The notes beneath the pieces are model-generated. The model saw nothing but the letters and a program-made list of their open reading frames with translations, searched no databases and was not told the origin of the DNA. From Saccoglossus kowalevskii (taxonomy: Eukaryota; Hemichordata; Enteropneusta; Harrimaniidae), in assembly GCF_000003605.2 (NCBI RefSeq), contig NW_003138325.1, positions 126,651 through 149,900 of the forward strand: 23,250 nt of DNA, read 5' to 3'. The position numbers and the translations under genes were made by a program. Positions 1 through 11,300 of the stretch are shown piece after piece (the stretch's first letter is position 1; the number at the start of each line of letters is the position of its first letter).

Positions 1-39
1 AAAATCGTCGTTGAATTACACTATGTATATATGCCATGT

Positions 40-360
40 ACAGTGTAATACGATAATTGTAACGTGATTACTGTATCGGTTACTTGTTACACCATTAATT
101 ACTTGGTACGCAGTGTGCAATGTAATATTATACCTGTCGTTAATGCGTTGTAAGATTACTGATACAATGGAAGTAACGTTCACCTCCACACTGATACGTA
201 ATGTAAAGTGAAATACGATAAATATCGCGTGATTGTTGTATCATTACTAAATGCGACAGGTACAATGTAATACGATAACTATCATTGAAGTAGTGTAAAA
301 TCACTGATACTATGGTTGTCAAGATGATAGGTAATTTAGTGAAATACGACATATGTCGTG
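40..360. repeat. Degenerate repeat with GTAATACGATA/GTGATTACTGATAC units
   Basis: Variants of G(T/A)AATACGATA recur at about 45, 122, 210, 267 and 341. They alternate with variants of ATTACTGATACAATGG (for example near 155 and 301). Spacing is irregular (57-88 bases), so this is a decayed tandem or short-interspersed array rather than a clean satellite. The left edge may continue outside the window. Confidence 0.45.
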
Positions 361-803
361 TGATTGATTACAAAATATGTAATAAGCACATTTGCGCGTT
401 CTGATGTCTGAGTCCTATACGGTGCGCCGAGCATCGATGTCAAGTGAACGCAACTATGGTTCGCTATATTTCATTGGGTATTAATTGAAAATCTGGAGAT
501 TGTGACATCGTGCTAATAAAAGACATTCTAAGCATATCCTCGGGGCGGAACTACGTCACAGACGTTCCACGTTGCTAAGACGCGCACCACTGTACAAGCA
601 TTTCTATGGGCTCTGTGCGCGCTGCTGTGGAACGCTGGTCGAGCCGGTGAAAATTCGAGAAAACAACACAAACTCATCTTTGAAGTAATTCCAAACAACC
701 AAATTTATATATGTTACACACGTAGGGCTAATCTTGTTACACTGTTTAGAGGAGTCTCAACAATCATCCCAAAGTACCGTTTTTTGCGAGTTTTGGGCCT
801 TTG

Positions 804-836
804 TTTTCACCGCCGCGGGTTGCCAGGCGGTGAAAA
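804..836. repeat. Short perfect stem-loop
   Basis: TTTTCACCGCC (804-814) and GGCGGTGAAAA (826-836) are perfect reverse complements separated by 11 GC-rich bases. It lies in the upstream flank and has no assigned function. Confidence 0.5.
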
Positions 837-1013
837 TGCCCGGATGTCCGCCCCCGAGGATAGCAATTAAACTGGCCAATGAATCTACCAATGGTTCAAC
901 TGATTACGTAACATAGCCACATGCATTACACACATGTCGATAATGCTGCTTTTTCCATTGTCTTTATTCAACTTCTTGGTCAATACGGCACCGTTACTTG
1001 ATCACTCCAAATT

Positions 1014-1068
1014 AGTTGCTATGTAAACGTTCATGAGGGACTCATCACAGGCGCATGCGCAGTTATAG
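1014..1068 (+). repeat. Short dispersed repeat, copy A
   Basis: The segment begins GTTGCTATGTAAACGTTC and ends with GCGCATGCGCAG. The reverse complement of about 4588-4641 gives a similar series (GGTTGCTATGTAAACATTC ... CATGCGCA), so the two are diverged inverted copies of one dispersed repeat, probably a decayed MITE. The full ends were not resolved. Confidence 0.45.
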
Positions 1069-1949
1069 TGACGCTGTGTCGAAAGATCAATGTCAATATG
1101 ATAGCTGTCTAAGTGGAATGAATATATGCTGTACCTCCATGGTTGTACGTAGGCTTCAAAATATACATATGATGTGTATCTTTTCATGTGATCGTTATTT
1201 TATGTTGTTTTATTTACTAATATGTTCTCACATCAAAGTCATTTTCTTGGAGTGGGTCCAATATATGAACGGGTTTCTTACAACTTGAAACTAACCACTT
1301 TCATTTTCCTACTAAGAAGGTACCCTGACAACATGCACACCTGGTTAGTATCTCGAGTTTTCCAATTGCGGTTCAACGTGACGAAAAATGCAATCGAATT
1401 TGCTTGTTTTTTTCTTTAAAAAAGTGATCAAACTGGGAAGTTCTGTTCATTTGCTTTAGTTGGTTTATCCACATTTTTTTGGCGGGGTGAAAAGGATGGG
1501 TGAAGTTTATTTGCGTGTTTTGGAAATGTGTCTTGATCTGTGCTGGTTTTCTACTTTCTAATTGTTTAAATATAAGTCCAGCCAACTATATCAATTAAAG
1601 GACATTCGAATTCCGATCCTCGTGATCTCATAAAATCCGCCTCTCTGCGAACGAAGCAAACAAGTTACACTGTGAAATAGTGAACACTGTTTCGACCAAA
1701 ATGTTCCAAGAAGATGGTATCTGAGATATATAACATTGGCAATGACAGTTAATAAGAAAGCAATTTACTAGGATTGGTTTCCGCGAAATGATTCATACAT
1801 GGGCTATGCGTAAATTTTCCCAGGGCACCGCTACATAGGGCGTTTACATAGTTCGTGTCACTAAACACGTCCAACCAGCAGCACAGCGTTGACAGCTTGC
1901 GTATACTATGGAAGCGTAAAGTGACACGCACCCAACGTCGTCATATACA

Positions 1950-2120
1950 CCAATCAGCTTCGCCGTCTCAGTCGTGTTTCGGAGTTTCTGCGAGGTTATG
2001 AATGATTTGATGTTACTTGTATCTGTTTCCAACACAATGGGCGGTACCGTTAGAGCAGTGACACTTAGATGTCGTGGGGGTATAAAACGTTGATGCGAAT
2101 CGAGTAATCTGTCATTAGCG
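1950..2120 (+). promoter_or_regulatory. Predicted core promoter: CCAAT box, TATA box, initiator
   Basis: GGGGGTATAAAACG contains a consensus TATA box at 2081-2087, flanked by G-rich sequence as is common in animal promoters. About 33 bases downstream, GTCATTAG has an initiator-like TCA with A at 2114, giving a predicted 5' UTR of about 119 nt with no upstream ATG. A CCAAT box (CCAATCAG) starts at 1950, about 130 bases upstream of the TATA box. The spacing and the adjacent signal-peptide exon support the call. The start site itself is inferred. Confidence 0.55.
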
Positions 2121-2232
2121 TAGCTTCGGTTGCTATCTTTTGATTCTCGGCGGTTAGGTGACTTCAAACAGCTACTCGATAGAGTGTACGGACAGCGAGA
2201 CATCTTTAACTGGTGTCTTGTGTGTGACGAAG

Positions 2233-2336
2233 ATGTGCCGTCCAAGTTATTATTTATTGGCGATCTTCTTGCTTCTGGATTTCGTATTGTGTGCTCATAT
2301 TGTTCACAGACATGAAGAACTTGCCGATTCTCCATC
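2233..2336 (+). CDS. Exon 1: start codon and signal peptide
   Basis: Encodes residues 1-34 plus two bases of codon 35 (phase 2). The ATG at 2233 is the first in frame after a TAG at 2155 and the first ATG downstream of the proposed transcription start near 2114. It has A at -3, a favourable start context. The peptide opens MCRPSYYLLAIFLLL and reaches a small-residue cleavage site LCA at 19-21. It then enters a His-rich stretch, HIVHRHEELADSP. The donor GTAAGT is at 2337. Confidence 0.85.
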
Positions 2337-5300
2337 GTAAGTTTGAATATTAGTTGTTAACAGCTCTTCCTTTAAGTTTGTTCAGATTTCAAACTCCGTT
2401 TCTGTTCATTTAATGAAATTTGGCTTAGAACTTTCTTCTTAAAAGTCATTTCTCGAAACAATACTTATGTTTAGATATGTTTTACTGACGATTTGATATA
2501 ACAAATATACTAACTAACCGAGGCCATGTCGAATATGGTCCCAATGTTATGTTGCTCAGCTCAGGTTCAACACTTGTAATAATAACTGTCGCACCTCTCT
2601 CGTGGCCCGTCAGTCACCCCCAACTCCCCGGCGTACTTGCAATAGCCAATACGTGGTTATAAATGTCACAAGATTGAAAGAAGGCAGTATTGAATATTAT
2701 TATGCGTTAAATTTGAAAAGCAAATCACGAAATAACGGTTTTCGATGCGATTAAGCGGATCATTCTCGGTCGATCAGTAAACGTCGATGTATAATAAAAA
2801 AAAAACGAGCAATATACATTTTGGGCGGTAGAGCTTCGTGTGGTGACACAGTTTGATAGATGGCATTAGTCTATACTGATGTCATCAACTTTTGAACTGT
2901 TGTCTCTTATCGTACCCATAGATGATGAAGACCGGCCGGCGCAGTAACAGAAGAATGTTTTGTAGTGTGTCTTGTCGATCTCGTTATCATTCTGTACTTA
3001 CTTAAATAGTTAATTTCTCTTGAAACGGTGTTTGCTTCATAGCCCTATGAAAAAAATGCGTGCCGTTTACATCTCAACTTAATGGAAACGACGCATCATA
3101 TCTTTTTTCTGTACAAATGTTTCTTCCTCACTTTAACGGCGATTTGCAATGTGAATGAACTACTAAACGAGATGCTGCAGACTCGTCTCGTCTGTCGGTA
3201 TGTGGGTGTAACATTTAATAGACAATACAGACACGAGGACCTCACATCTGGATATACCACGTGCACCACAAACGTCCGTTTCTTATCTGTTCGTTTCACA
3301 TCTGTGGTTTCGCTTGTTCAGACCACTCGACGTAAAGCGTGCGGATTTGAAAAAAAGAATCCGCCAATTTGAGGGAAAGCTATGGACCGTGGGACCATAT
3401 ATCTCCTGATACTATCCAACCGTGGTGAATAATTAGCCTGCCTATTAATGTTCAGTCGTATAACCCACACGATACGGACACGTTAGTAATCGTTACTCGT
3501 TGCCCAAATTGATTAATGGGTCTAGTACAAATCTATAATCACATGTAACCTTCTAAATCCACGATGTTTTCTAATCTGTTAGTCAATAATTCAGTTAGAT
3601 TGATTGATAATACCACGGCTGGTACAAGTGGCAAACACTGAAAAAACACTGCGGGACGTGATACTTTAAGGATACAGAGAAGAATTCGTGAAACTCTCGC
3701 GTGAACACCTGCTAGTGTGATTTGTCTTCGCAAAGAGTGTTCCAATAAAATTTACTTGTGTCAGTTTGGCATTTTTCCAAACTTTAACCAAATTTGCCAT
3801 CGTCATATAAGACTGTAAAGTATTTAGCAGGGTTAGATTTTCTGGGTCACATCGACCCGGTCAAGCGACTAGTACCGCGGTACAACATCCCGCGTATCCG
3901 ACTGAGGTTCGAACGTGTATGTCACGTGTCATTAGTTTAGCTTTTACTGATTGTGCTCAAATGTCTGTCACCAACGCTCGTCGTCTGGTTATAACCACAA
4001 TCTAGAAACATCGAAATATATTTTTAAATTTCTTTTCTAATATCCTTTATTCGACAAAGACATTTATCTCCAACGCGTTTTCTGTATTCTTTCCTTTCAT
4101 GCGTAATCGTGACGCATATCGCGTAATAACGTAACTTTTATTCACCCGTGGCAGTACATCAGCTTGTGTACGTGTTTAACTCATGCGCAGTTGTTGTACA
4201 TAAAATGACTAGATTTTCTGAGCGCGAGACTAAAAAAAAGTCGTTTCAGCTTTTATAAGATTATATGATCCTATCCAGACAGCATTTTTATGTTTTTGAT
4301 TTTGAAGTTAGTTACACGGTTTATTTATTTGCGTGGCGTTTATTTGTTCGTTGTCCGATCTGGCTCGTCAAAATCCACGTGAGTTTCGGAGTACTAACCA
4401 GCTGCTAGCCCGGGTTTTGGTTTCTTCGTGCATTCACTGGTGACTTGTCAGCTTCGAATGGTACAGCTCTCTATATATCTCTGGTATAATGATACACGAC
4501 TTATTCACGGAAACCGAGTGTTATTATTCATTCATATAGCTAATAATATGACGTGTGTATTTGGCGATTGTGTTGGACGAAACTTTCACCAGAATTGCGC
4601 ATGTGTGTGCTCACCCAAGACGAATGTTTACATAGCAACCATACATTTGATGGCTAGTGAAATGCTTTCGCGCACTACGGGCAGAGAGAGACTGGATGCA
4701 AACATTCGACAAAAATACAACTTTTCTTCTTGAAAACTATCCGAATTGGTTTCATATATGTTGCTTCAGGATTACACTTTTTCTGATGTGTTCATTTGTG
4801 TGAATATCTTTCCCGACATGTAGCCTGTACAACACTCCAAACCTGGATATTTAGCTATAATATACAATTATTAGTGTCAGCAAAAACTGATTAAAAATTG
4901 TCAGTTTGGGATGAAGCATTCAGGGTGGCAGACATAGACATTCATTGGACACAAGTTTTGAAATCTGTTGAAAACTCGTTTAATCCACCGTGAAATTTCC
5001 GGTCACATATCATGCAAAATAGCGCGTTTTTTTCAAATATTGTTTAAAATTGAAGAGGTGAATTTTAACCATTGTAACTAAACGGTCTTCATATTCCGAG
5101 CAAACCATATTTATTCATTAATTTATTCAGGTGATCCAAGGGACATCATCCCCATTTACATGCACTGTATTGAAATAGACACATACAACAACACTCAAGA
5201 ATAAACAAATGAACAGATACAAACAGTAGTCATTAAAACAAACGCTATTCACTTTAAGACATCGATAGCAACAAATTAATATTTACTTTAAATAAAAGAA

Positions 5301-8300
5301 TTATTAAAATTTGCCGCTAACATTTACAAATCCAAAATAATTCTGCTTATTAAAGCGCGGTGGTCGTCGCGCAGCGCGTGTTCGAATTTCATGTAAATAA
5401 ACAATGTATTTTACACGCGTTGTATACGTAGCTATGAGTCCCATATCGAACAGGACGCGGCACGACGACTGCCGCCCTTTAATCTTGCTTAAGACGACTC
5501 GGAGCAGTCAATTCGGTACATTAACTAGAAAATATAATTTGGGTAACAAGTTCGGAGACAACACTATCACTAGAAAACTGTGTCTACTCGAACAAGGAAA
5601 GCTTAATTTAGGAGAAATTAAATTACTTGCGATGAGTGTGGTAATACTCAGAAGTACTGAGCGAAATGAGCGAATCAAAGTACACTGCAAAATATACGAC
5701 ATATCTCTATCACCCCCATGATTAGCGCGTTTAGTCTTGCTAATCCCTTGACCAAACAAACACTTATTCCGCAAAATTGCAATCACTTAAGAATCACTAG
5801 CACTGAGTGACATTCTTCGAATTGATATAATGGAGGACATGTGAACAGCATACTAGAAGTTGAATGACTTTGCTCTGTCTTTATTATTTGCTTCAAGACT
5901 ATAACTTCACACAGCATGTGGTGATAATAAAAAAGTTACATTTTTATTACAAATTTTATTGTATCCAATCAAAATATGTATACCCTACAGATGTTATGTT
6001 GAACTTAAAATTGACGCGTTTTTCCCCGACAACGCCATTACTATCGGTCACAAATTCTTTAAAAAAATCGTGTCATCGATGTTTTGTATTTAGTTCTGAA
6101 TAGTGCCCCACAAATACATTGAACTACAGATACACGTCATCATCTGAGTATACAATACTTTACGTGTTCATGAGACTATAGTATAAATGACTCTTTAACT
6201 CTGAGCAGGACATTACTTTTAAAATTTAAGATATTAATTCCGAATATAAGTAGGACAGACTGATGTTTGCTCAGTTGCCGGCTCTGGTGGGGGTCAATAT
6301 ACTTTTTTCCATGACCTGCTATAAACCTCAACCCCCTTTTCTTGTCTCCCAAAGGAAACGATAAATACAAACGCTACTAGAGAACACAAATACATACTCT
6401 CTCTATCAATTATGTCATACCGGTTTTCAGTAAATACTGGAAAGTGAGTCGCCCCTCATTCCCTAAAAATGGCTGTAAATGGGAATCATTGTCACGTGAA
6501 ACTTTGTCCGACTGGTCACCAATTCCGCCATTTTGTTCATCATGGTTCGTAGGTGATTTAATCTTTGAAATTGTCCCCCCAAAGACGAATTATCACGGCG
6601 CATTAAATTTGATAGGTATATAATCGATTTAACATACCACGTAAATCTTTTAAAAAAATGTAGTAGTCGTTTGGTGCACGATCGTGTGACTGAACAAATC
6701 TCCGTCGAACAAGTCTGCAACAAGATGTGATGTAATCGAAGTCAGAAACGGTCTGTTGAATGAATCGCATACATACATAGATTCGTACTACGCCTTGTAT
6801 TTCAAAAGTAGAATACATATCTCATTACTACCGCTACATATATCATATGTTGCACTTCCTTCTTAAATGCGGTCTCTATAAAAAAGAAAGAAATGAGCTT
6901 CTCAAAAATTTGATGCTACCTCCAAAACTTCCTGACAAAGAAAAAAATAGTTGCAATACTAAACAATGGAAGTAAAAAATTAGCTCCTCAAATTGCTAAG
7001 TACATAGATGATTGTTTTAAAATCAGGGAGAACAACCTGAAAAAAGTACTACCAGCTGCCTCAAAATGAATAAAAACATTTACTTTCATTTATTATATTT
7101 TATTAATACCTTTGTTTTATACTCTTTTAATCTCATTTAATTTTTTTTCATTGCTATACCTTTATTGTATTCTTCAATCAAAGTCCCATAGAGGATAAGA
7201 TAACAATAAAGATGATTATTATTATTATCATATATTCACCATTCACACTTCAAAGAAGATAAATCGAACACTTTGAGCAGAAACTCTAAAGAAAACATGT
7301 GTCTTTGCTCCCATCATCTTCACGTCTGCTCATATTAAATCTATATGCACAACTTCTAGGACTATATCTTTATTCACTACCGAGGGACAGAGCCTTTGCA
7401 ATTTTGCAAATACATATTTATTCTATTCTGTTCCGTGCTGAATATGAAACCTGGAACTAAATTACTATAAATATATTTATTTACGAGTTGAATCTTGTAT
7501 TATCCATGCACAAAGTTCGTTGGATATCATATCCATTACACATGACGAGAAAAGCAGAGCAACCACGTCGAACGACTCCGCGATCTCAGTGACATACTAA
7601 GCTTCTTGCCAGACGGTGGTACTGATAAACTCGTTTAGTAACGGCTATATATAGCATGCTCTATCGTATCTAATAACATGGCGTTGACAAATTGACATCA
7701 AGGTCAATGGTGAACGATAAACCATGTACAATTGCAGTCATCTCATCCACTTCATGGACATATTTGTAAGGTTCAAATCGGTGATATTAAAAGACGTAGT
7801 GGAATAGCCAATACTTATGTTACACGTGGAGCCACATAACCTCCCATCATAACATACTTGACCAACTAACACCGTAAAAATTGTCAGTCCAACTCTGTGA
7901 CCAATCAGCGACGGCCTTACAGTTAGATTTAAGTTTCAAATACCCCGGGAAAGTGTTCTATGCTTTTCGTGTAATTAGGGGTTCGTATGCAAGGAATTTT
8001 TCCACATAAAAACGACGAATTCGGCCGAATTTTGTTAGCTGTTGGCTTAATATTATCCCAATGGTTCGTTATGATGTGAAAGATTTGTATTTTTTCCTGG
8101 TTTGTAGGAATCTGAAAAACACGTTTCACAACTTGTCTATATTTATCTAGTTTTATGCTGCATTCAAGATGGCGGCTCCCATATAGTAAATATCGCATTT
8201 ATTTTATTATCACTTGTGCGCCAGCTGACTGTGCGTTTATAATAGAGAAAATAGCATACTATGAAATTAAGCAGAACATCATGGGCACTCCTTCTATAAC

Positions 8301-11300
8301 TATGCACAAACTCCAAAATGACAAGTGGCTAATCCATTTTAAAATCGTCTTTCATCGACCATTCACCATAACATTTTACAATTTATAACACTCATAATGC
8401 AAACTACTTACCTTCATTCACAATTCTGATTAAGTATTCCAATGCAAAATTATATAGTTTGAGTGTGTTTGAAGACTGGATATTAGTTTTCTGTCACTAT
8501 TAAAATGAGAATGTTGTTTATATTTGAGCTTAACCCCCCATACCCAAGGATAGACAGTGAGACACAAATTTGACAGTTTACTCTGTTTTTTGAGTAACTT
8601 ACTGTTCTATGTAACCTATTCTGCTGGTACATATCTATGAACATATCACGCTGCGCTTGCTTGTGTAAAATATTGTGTGTTAATTAGTGGGAAGTAGTCA
8701 ATGATATGTTTGTTTGTTCATAGTATTATAAAGCTAAAAGCTGGACAATCTTGACTAGCTTAAGATATGTTGTCCGGCATAAATATGCATAAATTACACT
8801 TACACTTCTTCTTGAAAACTACTATTAAAATTTCTTCCATATTGGATATGTAGAGATGACTTCATTCTGTTATTTTAAACTTCTTCATGGCAACTAATAT
8901 CACATACTTTGATATTATCAGATTCTCTAATTTGATGATGATAAATTTAGTGAATATTTTTGTATTTTTCGGTTAAATAGGCTTTCAAATTAATTGCTTC
9001 TAAAAATTATCATTCCCTGATTGATTAGGAACGCAATATGTATGTACCTTGGTTGTATTTCTTTAGATTTCAATGTACATTTGGCGACTATGTTATTTTT
9101 TTCAATTTTAGAGAGTATATGTAGCTGCATTAGGTTGACTTTCTTCGTTCGGTTTATCAGATGGTGCTATTCAGTTCTGAATTACGTAAATCAACGGAGC
9201 TGTTTTGACAGGCATTCAGTTGTATGTTGTCTATTTTTTAAAACAATATCCAACACTGATGTTTATTGTGTTGTCTATATATATATACATGTATATATTT
9301 ACTATACTCCGACTTTAAAACGTTGAGAGCTGTGGGACGGTGGGGTATATTTCAAGTTATTTGACTGAGTTAGAATTTATGATTTAGTATTTCAGTTCAC
9401 TTACTAATTGAGTTATGTATATACACTAATTAAAATGCATAGGATGTTGTATTTTTCGTTCGCACATTTAGTCGGAGATCCCTAAAACAATGTGAATGTC
9501 TTTTTTTTGAAATGTGTACACTCTGCTGATCTGTTATCGTCTGCGTTGACTGCGCCTGCTCACTTTGTAGCTTATTATTAGTATTATGGGCGTTTCTAAT
9601 ATTACCAAATCAGAGAATAGTTTACAAAACCGTTTCGTGTACACACATGTGAACATTTTCAGTAGATTGAGACAATATACATAGTGAGAGTGGTGGGACG
9701 AATTCAATAATATATTTCCCTGTGCGAGCAATAGTATCATGTTTTACGGTAGTTACAATAAGCCAACCACAATATCGATAAGTATTCTCCCTAAGGATTC
9801 AGAACTGAGTTATTATGCTAAAAACAGAACATATCTACCCGCCAACTAACAGTTTCGTTCCAAACAAAATTGGTTGAAGCAATGGCAGATTTTCCCGCGA
9901 AAAGCAACATTCTCATGGTCTACTATACAGTTGCCACGCCCAGATAAAAGTTCGCCCTAAGGACATGGAACTAGTTTAACGTCCTCGCCTTATTTATACT
10001 TTTGCCAAAAACAAATAAAATTTTGCGATCCTGTTCTCTGCAACCGTTTGTATGTGGTAGATGATAGTGGTGACGGTGGGCGTGGGTTGGGTTAAGGTTG
10101 TCGACCTTGTAATTTTGTTTTCTGAGAAAGTCATCTTTAACGGGTCATGGTCACTACAGTCTAATGTGTACTTGTAATCAGTTTAAAGTGCAGGGACACG
10201 CGTGTTTGATGTCTTTAACATATTTGGAGTCAAGTTCATCACGTACCATACGAGTTTGTTTTTATGATGTGCATTTGTAGTGCTAAGAGAGAATTCCCGG
10301 TTGGAATGTGGTGAGCGTTTGTATGCTTATGCTCCTCGCTCAATTGGGCATTTAATGGGTTTCATTTAACTAAGAAACAGAACAACAAAGAACCATCCTA
10401 AAGAAACAACGAAACATGCTTTCTATCGCAATTACAAATAACATATTTTACCAATATAATTCTTACTATTACATCTTTGCTAGCAGCGACAANNNNNNNN
10501 NNNNNNNNNNNNNNNNNNNNNNNNNNNNNNNNNNNNNNNNNNNNNNNNNNNNNNNNNNNNNNNNNNNNNNNNNNNNNNNNNNNNNNNNNNNNNNNNNNNN
10601 NNNNNNNNNNNNNNNNNNNNNNNNNNNNNNNNNNNNNNNNNNNNNNNNNNNNNNNNNNNNNNNNNNNNNNNNNNNNNNNNNNNNNNNNNNNNNNNNNNNN
10701 NNNNNNNNNNNNNNNNNNNNNNNNNNNNNNNNNNNNNNNNNNNNNNNNNNNNNNNNNNNNNNNNNNNNNNNNNNNNNNNNNNNNNNNNNNNNNNNNNNNN
10801 NNNNNNNNNNNNNNNNNNNNNNNNNNNNNNNNNNNNNNNNNNNNNNNNNNNNNNNNNNNNNNNNNNNNNNNNNNNNNNNNNNNNNNNNNNNNNNNNNNNN
10901 NNNNNNNNNNNNNNNNNNTGAAATTGACTCCCAAGCGACAATAACAACACACTCTAAAAACGCAAAGGCTCATGGGGTAGACGCTTGTTTGTAAACAATG
11001 ACACGTTATGGCCATCTGACGCATGCGCAGGGGACGACACCTTCCCTTAGTATACACAGTGGTGGAGAGAATGCGCACATGACACTGTTTTTCAAAGATA
11101 AGTTGCTGAAAATGTTCCCCATATGTTCGCCCCTTAATATTCTGGATTGTTTGTTGACATTTGACACAATTGCCAGCATATAATTGCCAAATCTTGTCCC
11201 ACTGAATAACATTGTAAACTATTTACATAGTGTCCTATATACCGGATGTACTTAAATTGACCGTAGAATCACAGAAACTACCGTAGTATAACAAAAGTAC

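Larger units (their letters stand above)
1..1949. other. Upstream flank, no gene seen
   Basis: No splice-compatible coding exon or RNA gene was recognised. It holds a degenerate repeat zone (1-360), stem-loop sequences near 563-634 and 804-836, and a GCATGCGCA-containing segment near 1014-1068 that recurs inverted near 4588-4641. All short open frames here lack recognisable protein features. Confidence 0.6.

Noticed and set aside
2158-2232. Upstream N-terminal extension of exon 1 in the same frame
   Set aside because: That frame opens with GTG and follows a TAG at 2155. The first ATG is at 2233, where a good signal peptide begins.
1844-2335. 163-codon frame on the - strand, the longest without N
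   Set aside because: It is antisense to the promoter and exon 1, has no recognisable domain or favourable composition, and crosses the TATA box. It is explained as a chance open frame.
3082-3372. 96-codon + strand frame in intron 1
   Set aside because: No domain, no matching splice sites in phase 2, and composition like the surrounding intron.
10398-11078. Long frames across the assembly gap
   Set aside because: They are mostly N, with no stop possible inside the gap. The real residues at each end show no protein features and one side is a MITE.
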